Source: Candidatus Aminicenantota bacterium (lineage in GTDB: Bacteria > Acidobacteriota > Aminicenantia > Aminicenantales > Aminicenantaceae). Taken from it: DNA of 33,393 nt. The position numbers were made by a program, and so were the translations under genes. The stretch is taken from positions 1-33,393 of the forward strand of contig DRHQ01000052.1 in NCBI GenBank assembly GCA_011049545.1. Direction: 5' to 3'. Every line of letters starts with the position of its first letter. Position 1 is the stretch's first letter. The notes beneath the pieces were generated by a model. It was not told the DNA's origin and searched no databases. It saw nothing but the letters and a program-made list of their open reading frames with translations. Positions 31,986-33,393 of this stretch are shown here, piece by piece.

Positions 31986-32535
31986 AGTTTAACGAAATCT
32001 CCGAGAGGAATAATCCCCTTTCGTTTTCTTCTTCGCTTATTATTCTTATTTGATTAAATTTCAAAGCTTTTAAATTATTGTAAAGCTCCAAAAGATCATT
32101 CACACTCGAATAAACAACTTTGAAGCTCAACTGCACCTTTGAATCCTTGGCGAGCGTGGGTGCCATGGAGACAATATAACTCGAATCGGGAAGAGAATTT
32201 TCTAAATCAGAGAGAAACTCTATCCAGGAAAAACTTTTCCCTAAAATAATGCTGTTGATCAAATCAACTTTTCCTTTGTATTTTATGATTGCATCTTCGA
32301 TTTTGGCAGAAAAATCCTCCTCATCTCGCTGGACATCTTTTATCAGTTTATCTGTCCTTTTGACGGAAGCTCTTGTTTCCTGAGCTTTGGCTTTGTATTC
32401 AACAAAGATTTTGCCGGCAAAAAAAGAAATAAGAAGAAGAGCAACCACGAGCGAGGATAGAATTAAATAAAAAAACCTCCTGTTACGCAGAGGATGACTC
32501 GCTAAATTCAAGCTTAATCGTGAACGTTCTATCAT
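31969..32535 (-). CDS. pilN: PilN-like pilus alignment protein
   Basis: A 188-residue bitopic protein. The short N-terminus SLNLASHPLRNRRFFY matches the conserved PilN motif (Leu-Asn-Leu then basic residues) that binds PilM. A helix at about 24-45 is followed by a coiled coil and a periplasmic ferredoxin-like domain (LSFKVVYSSVNDLLELYNNLKAL). Overlaps of 4 bases with pilM and 17 with pilO indicate one tightly coupled transcript. Confidence 0.9.
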   Translation of the reverse strand: MIERSRLSLNLASHPLRNRRFFYLILSSLVVALLLISFFAGKIFVEYKAKAQETRASVKRTDKLIKDVQRDEEDFSAKIEDAIIKYKGKVDLINSIILGKSFSWIEFLSDLENSLPDSSYIVSMAPTLAKDSKVQLSFKVVYSSVNDLLELYNNLKALKFNQIRIISEEENERGLFLSEISLNYEKDI

Positions 32536-33393
32536 AGAATTTGTCCTACAAGAGGAGATAATATCATCTTTTCTCTTAATCCAAGCTTTGAGGTCAGGCC
32601 TGCCTCTATTCCCTTTGCAGGCAAAGATAATTTTTCTTTCAGCTGTGAAAACATCTCTTCCTCTGGTTCCAAAAGACCCAGACGAAGTCTGAAGGAATTG
32701 ACTTTTTTCTTTTCCTTATCTTCGACAAAATTCACAGTATTCTCCACTTCTTTAACAATATTTTCTACTTTTTGAAGTCCTGATAAATTTGTAAGGGAGC
32801 CGGGGATAAACTGCTTCAGGCGGTACACAGCAACTTCAGAATTTAGGCCTGCTATAAGGCTGAGAGAGTCTTCTTCGATATTTATGAGGAGTAAATCTCT
32901 CTCTTCTTCCTTGTTAAGCAGATAATACAGGCTCAAAGTAGGGACTCCAATCGCTCTGACTTTTAAATGAAGCTTACTAAAGAGATCTTCGTACTCTTGA
33001 ATAATCGAGGCCCTGGCAACTGCAACAAATATTTTCGCAGAGCTGTTTGAACTTAACCTATCAAATGAAAACCTGGCATCATCGGGAAGTAAAGGTATCT
33101 GTTTTTTTACTCGGAAGCGAATAATCCGCTCCCTCTGCTCCCGGGAAGAGGGGAGAGAATCAAAGGAAAAGACAAAAGCTTTTAGAGATAATTCGGGGAT
33201 AAGACAGGCTATTTTATTGTCTGAAAGATGAAGCTTTTCAAGACCTTTCTTTATTTTTTTCTCCAACAAGGCCGGATTTTTTATATTTTTATTGCTGAAA
33301 GAGGGCTGAATCACCCCTTTCTCAAGAGGGAGAATAAAATGATTTTTGATTTTTCCTTCTTTAGAAGAAACATGAATTCCGCTCAGATAACTG
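32532..33393 (-). CDS. pilM: PilM-like actin-fold pilus protein, 5' end cut by the window
   Basis: The frame is open to the right edge. The part before GTG 33314 (SYLSGIHVSSKEGKIKNHF and on) is coding: it resembles the strand following the PilM actin-type GLDIGS motif. So the GTG is not the true start and roughly 20 N-terminal residues are outside. Visible are CLIPELSLKAFVFSFDSLP, RIIRFRVKKQIPLLPDD (the conserved IP region), and a later nucleotide-fold segment LLLINIEEDSLSLIAG. PilM is a cytoplasmic ATP-binding protein that holds the PilN N-terminus. The total appears somewhat short for the family. It overlaps pilN by 4 bases. Confidence 0.88.
   Translation of the reverse strand, partial: SYLSGIHVSSKEGKIKNHFILPLEKGVIQPSFSNKNIKNPALLEKKIKKGLEKLHLSDNKIACLIPELSLKAFVFSFDSLPSSREQRERIIRFRVKKQIPLLPDDARFSFDRLSSNSSAKIFVAVARASIIQEYEDLFSKLHLKVRAIGVPTLSLYYLLNKEEERDLLLINIEEDSLSLIAGLNSEVAVYRLKQFIPGSLTNLSGLQKVENIVKEVENTVNFVEDKEKKKVNSFRLRLGLLEPEEEMFSQLKEKLSLPAKGIEAGLTSKLGLREKMILSPLVGQIL

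Overview
The window reads as chromosomal DNA of a Gram-negative (diderm) bacterium of moderate G+C. Evidence for two membranes is an OmpP1/FadL-type outer-membrane barrel, a secretin and a full type IV pilus alignment complex. Secreted or anchored hydrolases (amidase, M20 and M64 peptidases) suggest a peptide/amino-acid-using heterotroph. The combination of M64 peptidase, cohesin-tailed secretin and unusual minor pilins would fit Acidobacteriota/Aminicenantes-like lineages, but this is an impression and not a tested placement. There are no phage genes, transposases or CRISPR arrays. Several non-coding palindromic repeat families occupy the gaps.

Left part (1-12,600), mostly housekeeping and metabolic genes in short units: the 3' end of an unidentified gene; an MFS permease; a membrane zinc-ribbon protein; a membrane-anchored amidase; on the minus strand a putative lipoprotein and a two-gene unit of a FadL-like barrel plus a conserved-looking 65-residue protein; then on the plus strand free methionine-(R)-sulfoxide reductase. 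These are followed on the minus strand by an exported M20 peptidase and an overlapping pair of ureohydrolase and M64 peptidase, and on the plus strand by a flavin-reductase-like protein. A 520-base divergent gap (6802-7323) carries two good promoter candidates and a possible structured RNA.

Middle (12,600-15,934, plus strand): a tight unit of ABC-2 ATPase, ABC-2 permease, a TPR protein and the prepilin peptidase PilD. It converges on the minus-strand pilus genes.

Right part (15,982-33,393, minus strand), a type IV pilus region. Read in the direction of transcription it has pilM-N-O-P-Q (pilM cut by the window edge), a CAT-anticodon tRNA with its own promoter, tilS, a first minor-pilin set (fimT, pilV, pilW, pilX, pilY1), a repeat-filled gap of about 1 kb, and a second minor-pilin set (pilX', pilV', pilW', and a long pilX'' with a repetitive beta-rich tail). 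PilM/N/O/P form the inner-membrane frame under the PilQ secretin. PilD processes the class III signal peptides of the pilins. The minor pilins and PilY1 would prime and cap the fibre. The motors, platform and major pilin (pilB, pilT, pilC, pilA) are not in the window.

The most notable points are a PilY1 whose N-terminal half is an FG-GAP/VCBS-like calcium-repeat propeller where classical PilY1 has a von Willebrand A domain, a secretin ending in a cohesin-like domain, two minor-pilin sets in tandem, and a palindromic repeat field plus a C9/C6 tract between them.
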